A stretch of 64,000 bases of DNA from Nageia nagi (taxonomy: Eukaryota > Pinophyta): the NCBI GenBank assembly GCA_050084985.1, contig JBITNC010000001.1, positions 26,226,001 through 26,290,000 of the forward strand, given 5' to 3'. Of the stretch, positions 45,830 through 58,754 are shown in pieces (within the stretch, counting starts at the first letter, position 1; each line of letters starts with the position of its first letter). Below the pieces are notes generated by a model. That model worked only from the letters and a program-made list of their open reading frames with translations. It was not told where the DNA came from and did no database searches. A program made the translations under genes and the position numbers.

Positions 45830-46159
45830 CTACAAAATTATCAAAATATGTTAGGCCAAACTTATTATTTTTATAAATTATTATTTTTGAAAATAAAAAA
45901 TATGTATGGGTTTTATATATCAAAATGAACAACTTTAAAAAGGTAGGGAGGGTGGTTTGATAAATGATTCACATGAGAATTAAACTTAAAAGAGCTAGCT
46001 AGGAGTGGAATGCAAGGGAAGTCTTTTCTCATGTTGCCTTCGTAGCATGGATACAAATCAATCAAAGAGTAACAATTGATTATTATGACCTATGTATGGC
46101 TAAGATTAATACTATTGGGTGTAAGTAAAGCATCATTGATTATTATGACCTATGAATAG

Positions 46160-47380
46160 AGAGGAACATTAGAGGGACCCTATAGTTAGGGAAATTATAT
46201 GCAAAGGGAACATCATTGGCTTTGTGGATGTGATCCAAGGTCATAATCCAGATTAGTCCCATTAGGTGATCAATTCATGGGACAAAGGGAAAGTTGTAGT
46301 TGATGGTCGTAGCTTTGTCATATATTCTAAGTTGATTGCGGAAGCTACTGGGATGGAAAATGTGGGAGTTAAGCACTGAAAGGATACTAGGTCCCTAATG
46401 AAAAGATATCCAAGCCTTCTTATAACCTAGGGAGGCCATCCACACTAGGATATGTCTTGTATACTTTGGAAGCTACAATTCCATATCCTTGGAATGCGAT
46501 GGGTAAAATTCTAATGAGCTTATTCACTCTTAAAGATCTCTATTTAGATATTAGTTGATTTCATTCCCTCTTCTAACACACTTTTAAGGCAAATTGAAGG
46601 TGAAACTCCCCTAATTCCTTTTTCAATTTTTAAATTCTTTCATCTATAGGAATAGGATTTGTATACCTATCCAATAGGGGTTGATAAAAATCCTTGTTAA
46701 CTTTATTTTTTGAGGTGCTCAAAGGGTGGCCCTTCTACAACAGGCCCTACCTACTCCTCCGAAAGAGGATATATAACTGCTACCTATGGAGTCTCCCCCA
46801 TCACCCAATAACCACCATGAGATACCCCCATCCCTACTACTCCCTCCCCTTATGATTGAATTTTCTCCTTTGCCATCTCCTAGGTGTGATACTCCCATTC
46901 TCTTGGACCATCCCTAATCATCCTTGATCATTATTATAAATGAATCTGATTTGTCATAGGTCTCCATGATACTAATGACAAAAGAGGAGGTGGTGTCCTC
47001 CATGGTAGCTTCAAGTGATCAATTTTTGGATGAGGATCCATCCCTCACCCAAGATTCCTTAACCTTAATGTTGCTTGTTGTAGTTATTGAGATGGTGGTA
47101 AGGCTTGTTCAGAAAAGGGTGGTTAGTAGAAGGAAGAGGAAGAAATTTCACTATCTATTTCAGAGAATGTATTAGGATAAGTTAGAGGTAAGGTAGAGGA
47201 TATTTCAATTAGGATTGCCCTTGGCTCAAAGGATGACTTTACTCAAGTCGATATGGAAGTGTTTTGGGCAGTCTTCAAGCTCATCAAATCTGCTCTAGAT
47301 GTACTCAAAAATAACCTTCTAAATGAACATACCCTGGTGAGAGTCATGGGGCCTATGGATACCATAATTTAATGACACTT
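46160..47380 (+). pseudogene. Decayed plus-strand ORF of unknown function within the G3 leader
   Basis: One plus-strand frame has protein-like composition through many stops, including KGKVVVDGRSFVIYSKLIAE and ATGMENVG, and later SIRIALGSKDDFTQVDMEVF and KLIKSALDVLKNNLLNEH. It resembles in style the anonymous ORFs attached to some plant retroelements, but I assign no family. It is opposite in strand to G3, so it may be a separate insertion. A 20-bp direct repeat ATTGATTATTATGACCTATG at about 46075 and 46136 lies just outside. Confidence 0.3.
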
Positions 47381-47580
47381 ATTTGTACTAAAATAGTTTA
47401 ACATATGTTAGAAATTAGGATCAAATGTACTAACTTTGAAAATCTAAGATGTAAATATAGGTTTTGGGACCTTGTATAAAAAATCCCCTTAAAATAATTT
47501 TACCCTTATATAAAAATGAACAACTTAAAAATATGATTGCAATGGGTTAGGTATTAAAATGATGATTTTTAAAAAATGGT

Positions 47581-48012
47581 ATCAAAAGTAACAATTAGTT
47601 TCTCTCATTTCTCACTAATTCTTCATGGTTTAGGAGATATAGACCTCTAAAAATTTACTTGTTTTAAATAATTATTATTTTTAGTACGCAAAAGGAGATT
47701 TCCCAAAATTGAAAGATTTCACAAATCCAACGACTCGAACACAATATATAACCCTACATAGATTAAAAAATTTAACCTAAACATACAACCCTATATACCA
47801 AAAGTAACAATTAGTTTCTCTCATTTCTCACTATTTCTTCATGGTTTAGGAGATATAGACCTCTAAAATTTTTACTTATTTTGAATAATTATTATTTTTG
47901 GTATCCAAAAAGAGGGTTAGCAAAATTGAAGCATTTCAAAAATCCAATGACTCAAACACAATATATAACCTTGCATAGATTAAATTTTTAACCTAAACAT
48001 ACAATCCTATGT
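47581..48012. repeat. Tandem duplication, two 216-bp units in the G3 leader
   Basis: Unit 1 47581-47796 and unit 2 47797-48012 start with (A/T)CAAAAGTAACAATTAG and share TTCTTCATGGTTTAGGAGAT. Differences are scattered substitutions. A third start (ACCAAAAGGATTAG) at 48013 diverges after a few bases. Confidence 0.92.
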
Positions 48013-48190
48013 ACCAAAAGGATTAGCTCAAAAATGTGTATCACCTAATGGTCTCAAAATTTAGCGCATATTTATAGAAAATGTTCTTCAGAGTTTCATT
48101 TTAAAATTGGATAAAATATATGGATTCAACTTGTTTCAACTTCATAAAAGATCACAATCTTCAAATTCACCCATAGCTAACAAAATTGAA

Positions 48191-48202
48191 GCTCTGATAG
48201 TT
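48191..48202 (-). other. G3 primer-binding site (tRNA-iMet, two mismatches)
   Basis: The plus strand reads GCTCTGATAGTT, the reverse complement of AACTATCAGAGC. This differs from the canonical TGGTATCAGAGC only at its first and third bases. It lies directly next to the LTR end at 48203. Confidence 0.65.
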
Positions 48203-48540
48203 GTTAGGAACCTAGAATATCTAAAAGGAAATTTATCTTAATTATAATAATAAATATAAAATAACAAAAAGATAGCAAAACAAGATAACTTTACTAAATG
48301 GCAATTTGAATCATAAGCGATTTCGAGGGGGTTTCCTTATTACAACTCAAAAGATAAAATATTTCTCCAAGATGATATCTTTAGCCCTCTTACACATATT
48401 TGTAGTGATGTTATCCTAAACCTAATTGGTAGTTCATTACAAAATAGCAATTTATGTTATACAAATATGATGGTTCACATTATAAGTTGATAACTAATTA
48501 ACTACTAGTACTAATTAAATATTAATATATGGGAATAAGG
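48203..48540 (-). repeat. G3 5' LTR
   Basis: The minus-strand end is GGTTCCTAACA at 48203, forming an inverted terminal match with TGTTAGGATCC of the other LTR. The outer (right) edge is approximate because similarity fades near 48540. Confidence 0.65.
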
Positions 48541-51170
48541 CTTCTCAAATGTTTTAAAATATTTTAATTTATCATGTGTGTAATATTTATATATATCACT
48601 TCATGTGGGAGGTTGGATTTGACTTGGGACTCCCTTTACAACAATTGGGAGTTTTCCATACTCAATGTTTGCTTAATATTTAGACATGATTTTAATAATA
48701 TTTATATATAAGTAATTACATAAATTAATTTAACTATAATTGATTGAAATGGGTTTTTTATCATAATGAATCCCAACTATCAAGACCTTACAAAAGAAAT
48801 TATTTTGGGCATATCAAAAATCCCCCCTCCATGCAAGAAATTGATTATGATGTGACTTCAACGTATCTTAGAAATCATCAAGAAGATCATGGTAATGCTT
48901 TGCATGGTACTTCATAGGCCTAAACATTGATAATATATTAATTAACAAAATTCCTTTAGTATAATGCAATTGAAAGTCCTTAAGGGGGGAATCTTGCTTT
49001 AAAGGCACTTAAGCTAATATGAACTAATAATAATTTAAAGTTGTATTCAATATAAGTTTTATATCCTTAGAATTTATTCTATTTATTATAATAAATGAGT
49101 AAAAAATAAGAGGATAACTTGTTACCACAAAGCCCTTGGTTACAAATATTGATAAGGATATTGCTACCATCTTGTAAAATATTGGTTTATTGATATTTTT
49201 TAAGAAATTTGCAAGCTTCAATGATTGCATTTTAATTTAGGTGGTGAAAATATGGGATGAAGGGAATGTTAAAATTAAATGAGGTATCATTCAAGATATC
49301 TGCATAACTCATGTTTGAAGTCTTAGGCCTTCCCGATAAAGGAGAGCTCATCCTATGTGAGAAGACTAATCAAGCAGACCAATTATCAAAGTTCCCCAAA
49401 GGAGATGAAACATTTTGCTAGTTACAATATGTAATATTTTTCACTAACATATGGTGTTTTATGCATAACTAGAGGTAACTATCCTAAATATCCTATCAAA
49501 ATTATTTTTCTTTCTCCAAAATATATTTTTTAATTTTTTTGAAAAACCTAACAAAGATATGAATTTATATTTTAACATGTTTTTTACCATGAAGTATATC
49601 TCATCAATCAATATGTATATTATATGTTGTAACTCTTCTTGAAAATTTATTAATTTTATTCCCTCCAATTTATGAAATTTGCAATAGGAATTCGAAGTGT
49701 TACATGGATTGTAGTACCACCAATATTGAATGTTACAACTCCTATCAATGTAAGTGATAAGAAGAGTCAATGTTATGGAGATTAGACATGTTTAAGTGCT
49801 TGAGAAATTACACCCATAAGATAGAAGTTTCTTGTACCCATTATTCCTTGCATCATCATGTGAAATAGTGATGTAGTTTGACTTTGATTATAATATCTTA
49901 TGATTATATCATAAGCTTATTTTTATTTAGCATTTACACTTTCACATGGATGATTTGAAGGTGTATCATCTAAAATTAGAAAGTCATTATATTTCATTGT
50001 GTTTATGTGTTGTGTTACTTTTTATTTGTATTCTTATCCTATAATATTGATCATTCCATGGTACTTGTCTATCAACATATCTTCTACCTAGCATATCTAT
50101 TTCTCTTCTATGATTTACTCATAATACAGCTTGGATATAATTTTTCATTCATGATTAGTTATATTATGTTGAACTAGTTGAATATTATTACCTTTTGAAT
50201 CACTATAATGTTTTATATTATTGAGCTTACTTATTATCTTTACCTAGAAAGTGTTATAATTGGTTGTTTCTCAATTCACTATAATTATACTATCATTAAG
50301 CCCAATATTTCTTTCTATATTTTTATATGGCATGTAATGTAATAACTCAAACCAATAAAACTCAACAAAAAAAATTGGTTATAATTTAGGAATGAATAAA
50401 ACCATGGAAAGAATTACATAATAGCTATCATTTGTGTAGCATCCCATTTAAAATCTTTTTTTTCTTAGGATTATATGTCCAAGATCTAGTTACAATAATA
50501 AATGCAACACATTCCATTACATAGGTTTGATGAATGCATCTATCAATTAAATATTTTCCTTCTCTTTTAGTTTCATGTTCATTGCTTTGTTCCACCTCCT
50601 TGAAAAATTTTCATCTAACATTTAAAGGAATAAACACTTTATTGCATTCAACCAATATAAGCTCCAATAACATATGGCATATTTATTATTCTCATTCAAC
50701 CAATATATGCTCTTATTGTTGAATCATCAACATTTTTCATATTTACAATTCACATCAATATTTATTGATAAGTTTTACATATTTTCTTAGCTTTCATTGC
50801 ATATTCAACAATATAGTCAATAACAACATGCTTTGAAATAATAAGCTATCACTTTACATTTTCTCTTCATAATTATAGGATGTAACAGTTGTGTGTATTT
50901 ACTTGTTCAACATTTCTCATAGGTTCATACTTTTTATCTCTTATTTATGTATCTTGGTATAATTTGGAACCATATAGTTTTAAATTCCATGGCTCATTAT
51001 ACCTATCATATCATGTACTTAAAAGTGAAGCAAGAAATTTAGTTCACAATTAAATAAGGAGGTTAGATAACTTTTCTTTTTGTTATCATAATAACATTTG
51101 CTTAATATTGATAGGACATGGAGTGTTATTATTATTAAAATAAAAGTATATAAAGTTGCTTGAAAAAGGC
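48541..51170. other. AT-rich interval without recognisable genes
   Basis: No coding motif on either strand. A purine run CTTAAGGGGGGA near 48977 could be an old polypurine tract. The 103-codon minus-strand frame at 49459-49770 has no family features. Confidence 0.4.
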
Positions 51171-52298
51171 ATAAAATAATTGAACTAAACTAAGAGGTTA
51201 ACATTAATTGAGAAGGTGTTCTTCTAATGTACCTTTCTAGGGTTTATCCAATTTAGCATTCAATTCCACACTTATCTATGAATTAGGGCATCAATGAACA
51301 TGCTCGATAACCATCCAAAACATATTTCAAAATGGAATATAATAACAATAGTTAAATCTCAGAGAATATGCAATCATAAACAAAAGTAGGGCACAAATTA
51401 GATGTGTATCATGATAGAAATATAGCTCCTAAACAACTTAATTTGCATACATTCCCATGCATAAAGAAGATAAATGCTTAATAAAAATATAGAACAACAT
51501 TCATTCACAATCGAGATGAAATATGAGATTCAATATCATCAATAATGAACCAAGAATAAGTATAGGCATGTAACAATCCTATAACAAATTCTAGGGAAAA
51601 GCCTAAGACTTCAAAATACTTAAACTATAGTCCTCAAGGCTAGAATAAGTCCCAAGGAAGCTCCCAAGCTTGGCACAAGTATCAAGATGACTCCCAATGG
51701 TTAGTGTAAGATCCCAAATGGTAAGTATGATAAGTGCAAGCTCTCAAAGAGGTGTATAAGTGTAGATGAGCCACTTCTAAGCTAGGGATTAGCCCTAAGC
51801 CCTAGAAGGTAGAGAAGGGAAACATCCTTAAGCTTTGAATGATCAAAGATCGAATGCACAAGATGATGTCTTCAATTGATGCTCTAGTATTTCTTATATA
51901 GGTGATTATAACTTGAAAATACCAATAATTATAATCTTGTCTAACCTTGAAATAAAGTAGCTTTCTTCTAGTTGGCTTTCATTGGCTAATTCTAGTGTGC
52001 ACGATGTTCAAAGATTGGTTCAGTTAGATAATGTAAAAATGCAATATCTCCCTCATTTCTTGACAAAACCATATTATTTAACCTTTCAAAATGATTGGCA
52101 TAATATTATCCATCCATTCCAAAAGATTATTTGATAATCTTGAACTTGTGACAAAAGTTATGCCTTCTACAAGGTTTATCAAAGTTGGGGACATTACATA
52201 ATTTGACAAATAAAGTACTCCTAATCTAAGTAATAAAGATTACAATAAATAGGCATGAGGGATGATGTATAGATATACCAAATTTGGGACATTATAAG
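51170..52298 (-). repeat. Possible gypsy LTR (minus orientation)
   Basis: On the minus strand TATAATGTCCCAAATTTGG at about 52295 and TGTAATGTCCCCAACTTTG at about 52198 look like two starts of a TGTAATGTCCC-type gypsy LTR about 97 bp apart. A TATATAGG sequence (plus strand) near 51896 may mark other structure. The far edge is a guess, and no partner LTR was found in the window. Confidence 0.3.
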
Positions 52299-53916
52299 TT
52301 CATCTTCTCAAATTGCTTTCCTTAAGCAATTCAAATGAATCTAACAAAAGTGCCACTTGTATTCTTGCATAATATTCAAGTGTACAAAGTTATCCACATA
52401 CTCTTCAAAACAGTCCCTTGATGATATCAAGAGGATGCAATCATGGAGGTGATTGTTCCAAGAAGTAAAGGTAAGAAATATTTTCGATTATGCATACCTT
52501 CTCAACATCTAACTTTGTACTTTGCTTCCAAACTGATCCCAATGCTTTTTTGCTCCAAAATTGTGGAAAATCATAATTGATAAGGTGTTGGTCTAACTTG
52601 TTTTATTATTTGAAATGTTGCTTAAACACTTACCAAATGCTCTTTATTCATTGTATCTTGATGTTATATCCTTTATGTAAATTGAATTATTCTTGGAGAG
52701 ATGGCCTCAACCCAAGCTAGGCATAAATTAATCAATAGTGGACTAATTTTTGAGTCCACAAACTTTGTCTTCTCAAGCCCGATAGTTTTCAAACCAAATC
52801 TTTAGAGATTCTTCCAAATTTAATGGTACTTGCTTGTGCATAAGGAATAGATAAACCATGCACATTTGGTATTCATAAATCCTTGATGATGCATCCCTTG
52901 GTTCCCATTGTTATGAAGTTGTAGTGACATGTTTTGTATTTCTTGAAATAATGTAGTTAGTTGCTCCACACTTGAGTGTACTTCAGCCACAAACCCTTAC
53001 TTTTGTAATCCTAGGGGAAGAAATGAAAGAATATGTAAGGTTATAATAATCAAAAGGGATATTATAACCCTTTAAAAATGCCATACCTTATTGTTCAAAA
53101 TAAGAGTATGCATTAGTCTCAAATATGTCTCTCGATGTCATATGAAACATTTTTTTTAGGATGGAAAAGTGATTGAGTTCAACCTTCTCATTTTTCTCTT
53201 CATCTTTTGTAAGACTATCATATAATTTTGATATGTTACTTGTATTGTCCCATCTTATTAGTAATCTTTTCCCATATTGTAATCACTATTGTAAACCCCA
53301 AGAGTATTATTGTCCCTGTTTATTGTTGCATAGAGCAATCTTTTGGCAAATTGTTCTAACCTCATGAATCCCAAATTGGGTGTAGACCCAAAGGATGGAA
53401 AAATTCTTGATAAACTATTATGTAACCTAATTGAATTATCTTCCTAAGTGGCATGAATGTTAGGGTTGTTATTTGTCATCACAGGCTACATTCGAATGTT
53501 GCCAAAATTGAGAATACTACTATTGTGAATTCCATGGACTAAATGTAATATCAAGGACTGATTTATTTTTCTAATTATGCTACAAATCCTTTCAAATAAA
53601 ATATAGAATATGTATCTACAAACATCCCTAATTATGCCCAATCATATTGGAATACAAACCACCAACTTGTGACTTCCCATTATTTCCAAACAAAGAAGAA
53701 AATGGAGTTATTGTTATAAAAAGTCAAAATGTTGGCATACCTCTCTAAGATTATCAAGCTTTGCTACCCATGAATGGAGTGAAATAGTTGGATTTCCATG
53801 TATGAAAATGCATGATTCAAAATATTCCATGATCTACTGAGGCTTGATTCATAATTAAGAAGTCTTTTTGGTTGTACCCATAGTGAACATTGACAACAAT
53901 AATACCATTTTGACTA
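52299..53916 (-). other. Unassigned sequence left of C4, perhaps part of the same old element as 59335-61340
   Basis: Several short resemblances to the other side of C4 (for example, sequences around 53030-53130 and 59770-59860 share CATACCTT(A/G)TTGT(T/C)CAAAA). No domain was recognised. Confidence 0.3.
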
Positions 53917-53921
53917 TTATA

Positions 53922-54406
53922 TGAGAGAATGCTCATTGAATTATTAAAAATGAACAAAATACAATAATATATAGCTTTTTGGAGAAATCTTAACCATTGA
54001 CAAGTGTATTGAGAAAAATTCTCAATATGATTCTACCACATCCAAAATATAAATTATATGCTATTATTAGAAGTTTATTGACACCTACAAACCACAAACA
54101 TAACACCCTATTAAGTACAAAAAATAAAACTCAGCAAGACTAGCTCAAATTGAGCAAAGTTTGACCATTTTGGACCAAGTCCATAGCAGTTTTGATAACC
54201 AATTATCTTTAGATTGATTAGGCTAGCTAGCTGGTCGGTTGGGACCTATGCTAACTGGTTGGCTGGTTGTGTAGTGCTAATCGATGGACTAGTTGACTGA
54301 GCTAACCAATTGGTCGATTGGGTTCGCTAAGCCTATCATGGTTGGATGGAAATAAAGAGTCAAAGTTTTCATGATTTTGTCATTTTGAAGGCTTGAAACT
54401 TCAACA
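53922..54406 (-). repeat. C4 3' LTR
   Basis: 485 bp, minus-strand TGTTGAAG start at 54406, next to the polypurine run CAAGGGGGAGAA (54407-54418). Ends CATTCTCTCA at 53922. It contains clustered GGTTGG-type direct repeats (54230-54345). Confidence 0.92.
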
Positions 54407-54439
54407 TTCTCCCCCTTGAGGTTGAGGGGACTTACTAGT

Positions 54440-55980
54440 AGACTTCTTAGCATCAGATACTGAACTTTGGTAACTCCCTTTGTGAAGATATTAGCAATGT
54501 TGTTGGAAGTAGTACAATGCCTTAGTTTAATTATTTATTTTTCCACCAAGTCTCTTATGAAATGATACTTCATATCAAAGTGTTTACAGTGACTATGGTG
54601 GATAGAATTTAGTGCCAATTGAATGGCACTCATGTTGTCACGATATAATACAATAGGACCAATTTGTTTTTCACCAAGTTCTTCAAGAACTTTTCTTATC
54701 CACAAGATTTGAGTACTAGCACTTGTGAGTGCTATATATTCTGCTTCAATAGAAGAAAGAGTGACTATAGTTTGCTTTGAACTCCATGTCACAAAATGAG
54801 ATTTAAGAGTAAAATAATTCTTTGATGTGGACTTCCTATCATCAATATTTCTATCCCAATCACTATCACTAAAGCCTTCAAGGTTTACATCATCCATTTT
54901 AAAGTAATAGATTCCAAAATTAGTAATACCTCTTACATACCTTAGGATTCTCTTGGTGGCCTTAATGTGAGCCTCTGAAGGATCACTCATATATCTTGAA
55001 ATAAGTGACACAACATGTGTAATATCAAGTCTTGTGTTGGTGAGAAACATCAAGATTCCCATAATGCTTCTACAATAGGTCCCTTCAACTTTTGATGTGC
55101 CATCATCCTTGCATAATAACTCTCCATGAGATATTGGTGTTGGTACTGATTTGTAATCATCCATACCATACTTATTCAACATGTCTTAGGCATATTTGGA
55201 TTGGAAAATTGAGATCTTATCATCTTCTTGAAATACTTCCATGCCTAAAAGCAGTGCATAAGGCCAAGGTCCTTCATTTCAAATTATTTCATCATGGAAC
55301 TCTTCAAATCATCATTCATTGTCAAGTTACTCCCCATATAGATAATATCATCAAAATACAAGGAAATAAGTAGGATATCATTACCTTGCTTCATGATGTA
55401 GAGAGTAGGTTCACTTTTGCTCCTTTTGAAACCATATTGATGGAAGAAACCATCAATCCTTGAGTACTAAGCTCTTGGAGCTTGTTTGATTTCATACAAA
55501 GCCTTATTTGGATTATATACAAGATGTTCCATACCTTGGATTACAAGGCCTTGAGGTTGTTCAACAAAAACCTCTTCATCCAAATACCCATTCAAGAATG
55601 CACTTTTTACATCCATGTGCATTCCTTTCCAACCTTTTTGGGTAGCCAGTGAAAGAACCAATCTAATGATTTTTTGCCTTGCTATAAGTGCAAAAGTCTC
55701 TTCATAATCAATGCCATACTTTTGGATAAATCCTTTGGCCACAAGCCTTGCTTTGTGCCTTTCTATGGTGCCATTGCTATTGTATTTGGTCTTAAATACC
55801 CATTTACAACCAACAATATTTTTGCCTTTTGGAAGCTCCATGAGTTCCCAAGTATCATTCTTTTTTATTTAAGAGATTTCTTCTTCCATGGCTTTCAACC
55901 ACACATTATTAGTACATGCTTGTTCATAACTAGAAGGTTCCACTTCAACACTAGTCATCAAAGCATAATTCACAATATCA
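54440..55980 (-). pseudogene. C4 reverse transcriptase and RNase H (nearly intact)
   Basis: 55841-55467: IVGCKWVFKTKYNSNGTIER, VAKGFIQKYGIDYEETFA and MDVKSAFLNGYLDEEVFV, then YEIKQAPRA. Near 55360 the catalytic box reads YFDD. 55182-54535 is a 215-codon open RNase H frame: SIMGILMFLTNTRLDITHVV, FSDSDWDRNIDDRKSTS, SSIEAEYIALTSAS and HFDMKYHFIRDLVEK. The two pieces are separated by a frame break. Confidence 0.9.
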
Positions 55981-56045
55981 CCTTTGGGGGCTTGATCATC
56001 TTCATCTCCATACATCTTCAAATTCTCTAGTCTTTGGATAGCATC

Positions 56046-56999
56046 TTAGATCTCACTTGCTTGATTTCTTGTGAATATTCTTAAGAAATCTCTATCCAAC
56101 ATTTGAGATGTTGGATGGCTTGCAATAGTTCTTCTTCTTTTTGACATAACACTTGGAGTCTCTTCTTCAATGGAAGATAGAATTTGGGTGCTTGTTGTAG
56201 AAGTTGAAGTGTTCTTTGGAGAACTTGGAGGAGGGTTGGTCTTTATAGAAGGCTGAGTATTTGGCTGCACTTTAGAAGCATTTACATCATTTGAAGGATC
56301 ACTTATGTAGAGTTTTTGAGGACTCTATATTCCCCCTTCATCAAATCTCTAGAAATTATAATTTTTCTAGTTTTTAGATTATAGAGCCTATATGCTTTTG
56401 AAGACTCACTATAACCAAGAAAAATACATGAATAACTCTTTGTATAAAGATTTTTCCTAATCTCATCTAGTACATGTACATAAGCTAAACATCAAAAAAC
56501 TCTAAAATGCTTTATATTTGGTTTTTTCAAATACCATGCCTCATATGGAGTGACACCTTCCAAGATTGAGGTTGGACTCCTATTAAGAATGTATATAGCT
56601 ATCCTTGTTTCATCATCCCAATATTGATTTCTCAATCCCTTGGTTTGTAGCATGCTCCTTGCCATTTCAACAATGGTGCAATTTTTCCTTTCCAAAACAC
56701 CATTTTGTTGTGGAGTATAGGCTATTGTGAATTGCCTTTTTATTCTGCAATCCCTACAAAACTTCAAGAATACATTAGAGCAAAACTCTCCTCCGTTATC
56801 AATTCTTAAACACTTTATATTGTACTCACTTTGATTCTCTACATGGCTTTTAAAATATTAAAAATAGGAAAAAACTTCATCTTTGGATTTTAAGAAATAA
56901 ATCTAACAAAATCTAGAGAAATCATAATTAAAAGTGAGGAAGTAAGAGTTTTTACCCAAGCTTTGAGTTTGCATAGGCCCAAAAATGTCACTATGCTCT
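56046..56999 (-). pseudogene. C4 integrase (broken)
   Basis: 56767-56492 gives AYTPQQNGVLERKNCTIVEM and ILNRSPTSILEGVTPYEAWY followed by PNIKHFRVF, the third block and C-terminal part of copia integrase, including the catalytic Glu. Upstream, DIFGPMQTQS at about 57000 carries the first Asp region (frame 57097-56903). The second block near 56800 is readable as IDNGGE with the Asp kept. 56270-56046 is a Ser/Thr/Pro-rich linker before RT. Confidence 0.87.
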
Positions 57000-57830
57000 C
57001 CATGCTTATCCTCTTGGAAATTTGGTCCTTGAGTGCTTTCCCAAAGCATATCCTTCACACACTCCATCATATGACTCATCAAGTTTGGGCAACCCACATA
57101 ACATTGTTTGAGATGTCAACAATCTCATATGCTTGAAATTAAGATGACCATATATTAATTTCCAAAGTGAATTTTTGTTATCAATGGCTATATTTGTAGG
57201 TGATGTACCTTTTTCACCAAATTTGGGAGGAAACAATCTATTTTTTATCATATTAATTGTAGTGACCAACCTATTTCCATGAGTTTTATCATATATGTTA
57301 CATTGACCATTATCAAAAACAAGCTTAGAATTCCTTTCCATTATTTGGCCTATACTCAACAAATTATGCTTGAGATTTGGAGTGTAGTAAATGTCATTTA
57401 CCTTCTTGGTACCTTCATTGGCTATATTTGCAAGTGATGTAGCTTTTTCACCAAATTTGAAAGGAAACAATCTATTTTTTTATCATATGAATTGTAGTGA
57501 CCAACCTATTTCCATGAGTTTTATCATATATGTTACATTAAGCATTATCAAAAACAAGCTTATAATTCCTCTCCATTATTTGGCCTACACTCAACAAATT
57601 ATGCTTGAGATTTGGAGTGTAGTAAATGTCATTTACCTTCTTGGTACCTTCATTAGTGCTCACCTACATGATTCCCATGCCTTCAACTTGCAAAGATTTT
57701 TCATCTCCAAGTCTTATTCTAGACTTGTATGAGTTGTTGAGTGATGCAAAAAACTCCTCCTTGCTAGTCATGTGGTTTGATGCTCCCATATCAAGTAATC
57801 AAGTCTCTTGTGGACTTGCAACATCATTCT
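57000..57830 (-). pseudogene. C4 protease and pre-integrase region with internal duplication
   Basis: Near 57795-57765 the minus strand reads LLDMGASNHMTSKEEFF, the copia protease active site with the usual Thr of DTG changed to Met. VNDIYYTPNLKHNLLS follows. The part covering this region is present twice in tandem, units 57655-57420 and 57419-57186. WKLIYGHLNFKHMRLL and the Cys half of the finger (LCGLPKLDES) follow. A stop lies just before the protease motif. Confidence 0.85.
57186..57655. repeat. Tandem duplication in C4 pol, 234/236-bp units
   Basis: 57186-57419 and 57420-57655 both begin GGCTATATTTG and share long identical runs such as TTGAGATTTGGAGTGTAGTA. 234 bp is 78 codons, so the first unit keeps frame. 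The second has a length change that shifts it. Confidence 0.95.
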
Positions 57831-57889
57831 TCTCAATGGACATGAACAAGTGTGAGGAACTTTCTTCCTCTTCATAATGGGCACCACCA

Positions 57890-58754
57890 CTCTTAGCTTC
57901 ATGTGAGGCTTTCAATCTACATTCATTTTCAAAATGACCAAACTTGTTACAATAGTAACATTATTTTTCACTTTTGTCACTTGTTCTTCCTTCTCCTCTA
58001 CCTTGGAATCTTCCTCTTCTAGCTCTTCCTCTTTGTCTTCTACCTCTTCCTCTTGAATAGTTTGGAGCTCTTCCTTGTACACTTGAATTTGCTTCACCCT
58101 CACTAGAGGCAAAAGCCTTGTCTTCACCATATTCAAATTTGGAAGGAGTGGGATCTTTGAGTCTCTCCTCATGACTCATCAAGGAACCAATGAGATTATC
58201 GTAACTAAGAGTAGTCAAAAGTTTTTAATCTCTTCTATGATAATTGCTACATTGTTCCATTTTGGAAGTAGTGACCTTAGCACCTTCTTCACCATCACTT
58301 CATTAATAATTTCTTCACCAAGAGTCTTCATCTTATCAACACAAGTTTTTACTCTCACACAAAAATCTCACAGACTCTCTTCTTCTTTCATTTTGAGATT
58401 TTCAAAATCTCTCTTCAAATGTTGAAGCCTCACTTGCTTAATTTGAGTGCTTCCTTGAAATCCAACTTTAAGTGCTTGCCAATAATCTCTAGTTGAAGTG
58501 CAAGATGCAATTCTTGGAAATATTGCATTTCCCATAGAGGCTTGAAGATGATATAATGCAAAAGAGTTATTTTTCTAAGCAAGCTTCATTGCATTGTCTT
58601 CCAATGTATTCCAATCATTGGGATCACTATAACCTTCCTCAAATATATCCCATAAGCATTTTCCAATGAGCAAGGTCTTAATCTTGATAGACCAATTCTC
58701 ATAATCCTCTCCTTGAAACTTAGGAATGGGAAAAGTGTTGTTGTTGGAGGCCAT
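57890..58754 (-). pseudogene. C4 gag (nearly intact)
   Basis: Starts MASNNNTFPIPKF at 58754 and reads through a UBN2-type copia gag, with YENWSIKIKTLLIG, DYWQALKVGFQGSTQIK and LQHLKRDFENLKMKEEES. An Arg/Gly-rich basic stretch at 58080-57985 (RGRGRRQRGRARRGRFQGRG) precedes an intact zinc knuckle CYYCNKFGHFENEC at about 57959. Stops are few: one within the ALW/KNNSFALY region, one before DFCVRV, one near 58229, and TAA just before the knuckle. This is the best-preserved gag in the window. Confidence 0.87.

Larger units (their letters stand above)
34836..48540 (-). mobile_element. G3: chromovirus-like gypsy element, nested into and internally deleted
   Basis: 5' LTR 48203-48540, primer site 48191-48202, leader, gag (start codon at 45829), a direct jump to the end of RNase H near 45060, integrase (45000-44330, resuming at 36399), a chromodomain-like tail near 35029-35262, and a truncated 3' LTR ending at 35028. 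The interruptions are C3 (36400-44324) and a solo LTR (35268-35740). The left side of the 3' LTR is cut by G2 at 34836. Protease, RT and most of RNase H are absent. Confidence 0.75.

Noticed and set aside
48963-49400. Possible copia 3' end (purine run near 48977)
   Set aside because: A purine run alone is not enough. I found no LTR start after it and no pol motifs before it.
57391-58425. Plus-strand frames of 83-113 codons over C4
   Set aside because: Antisense of C4 gag and protease. The first two repeat the same peptide because they lie over the tandem duplication.
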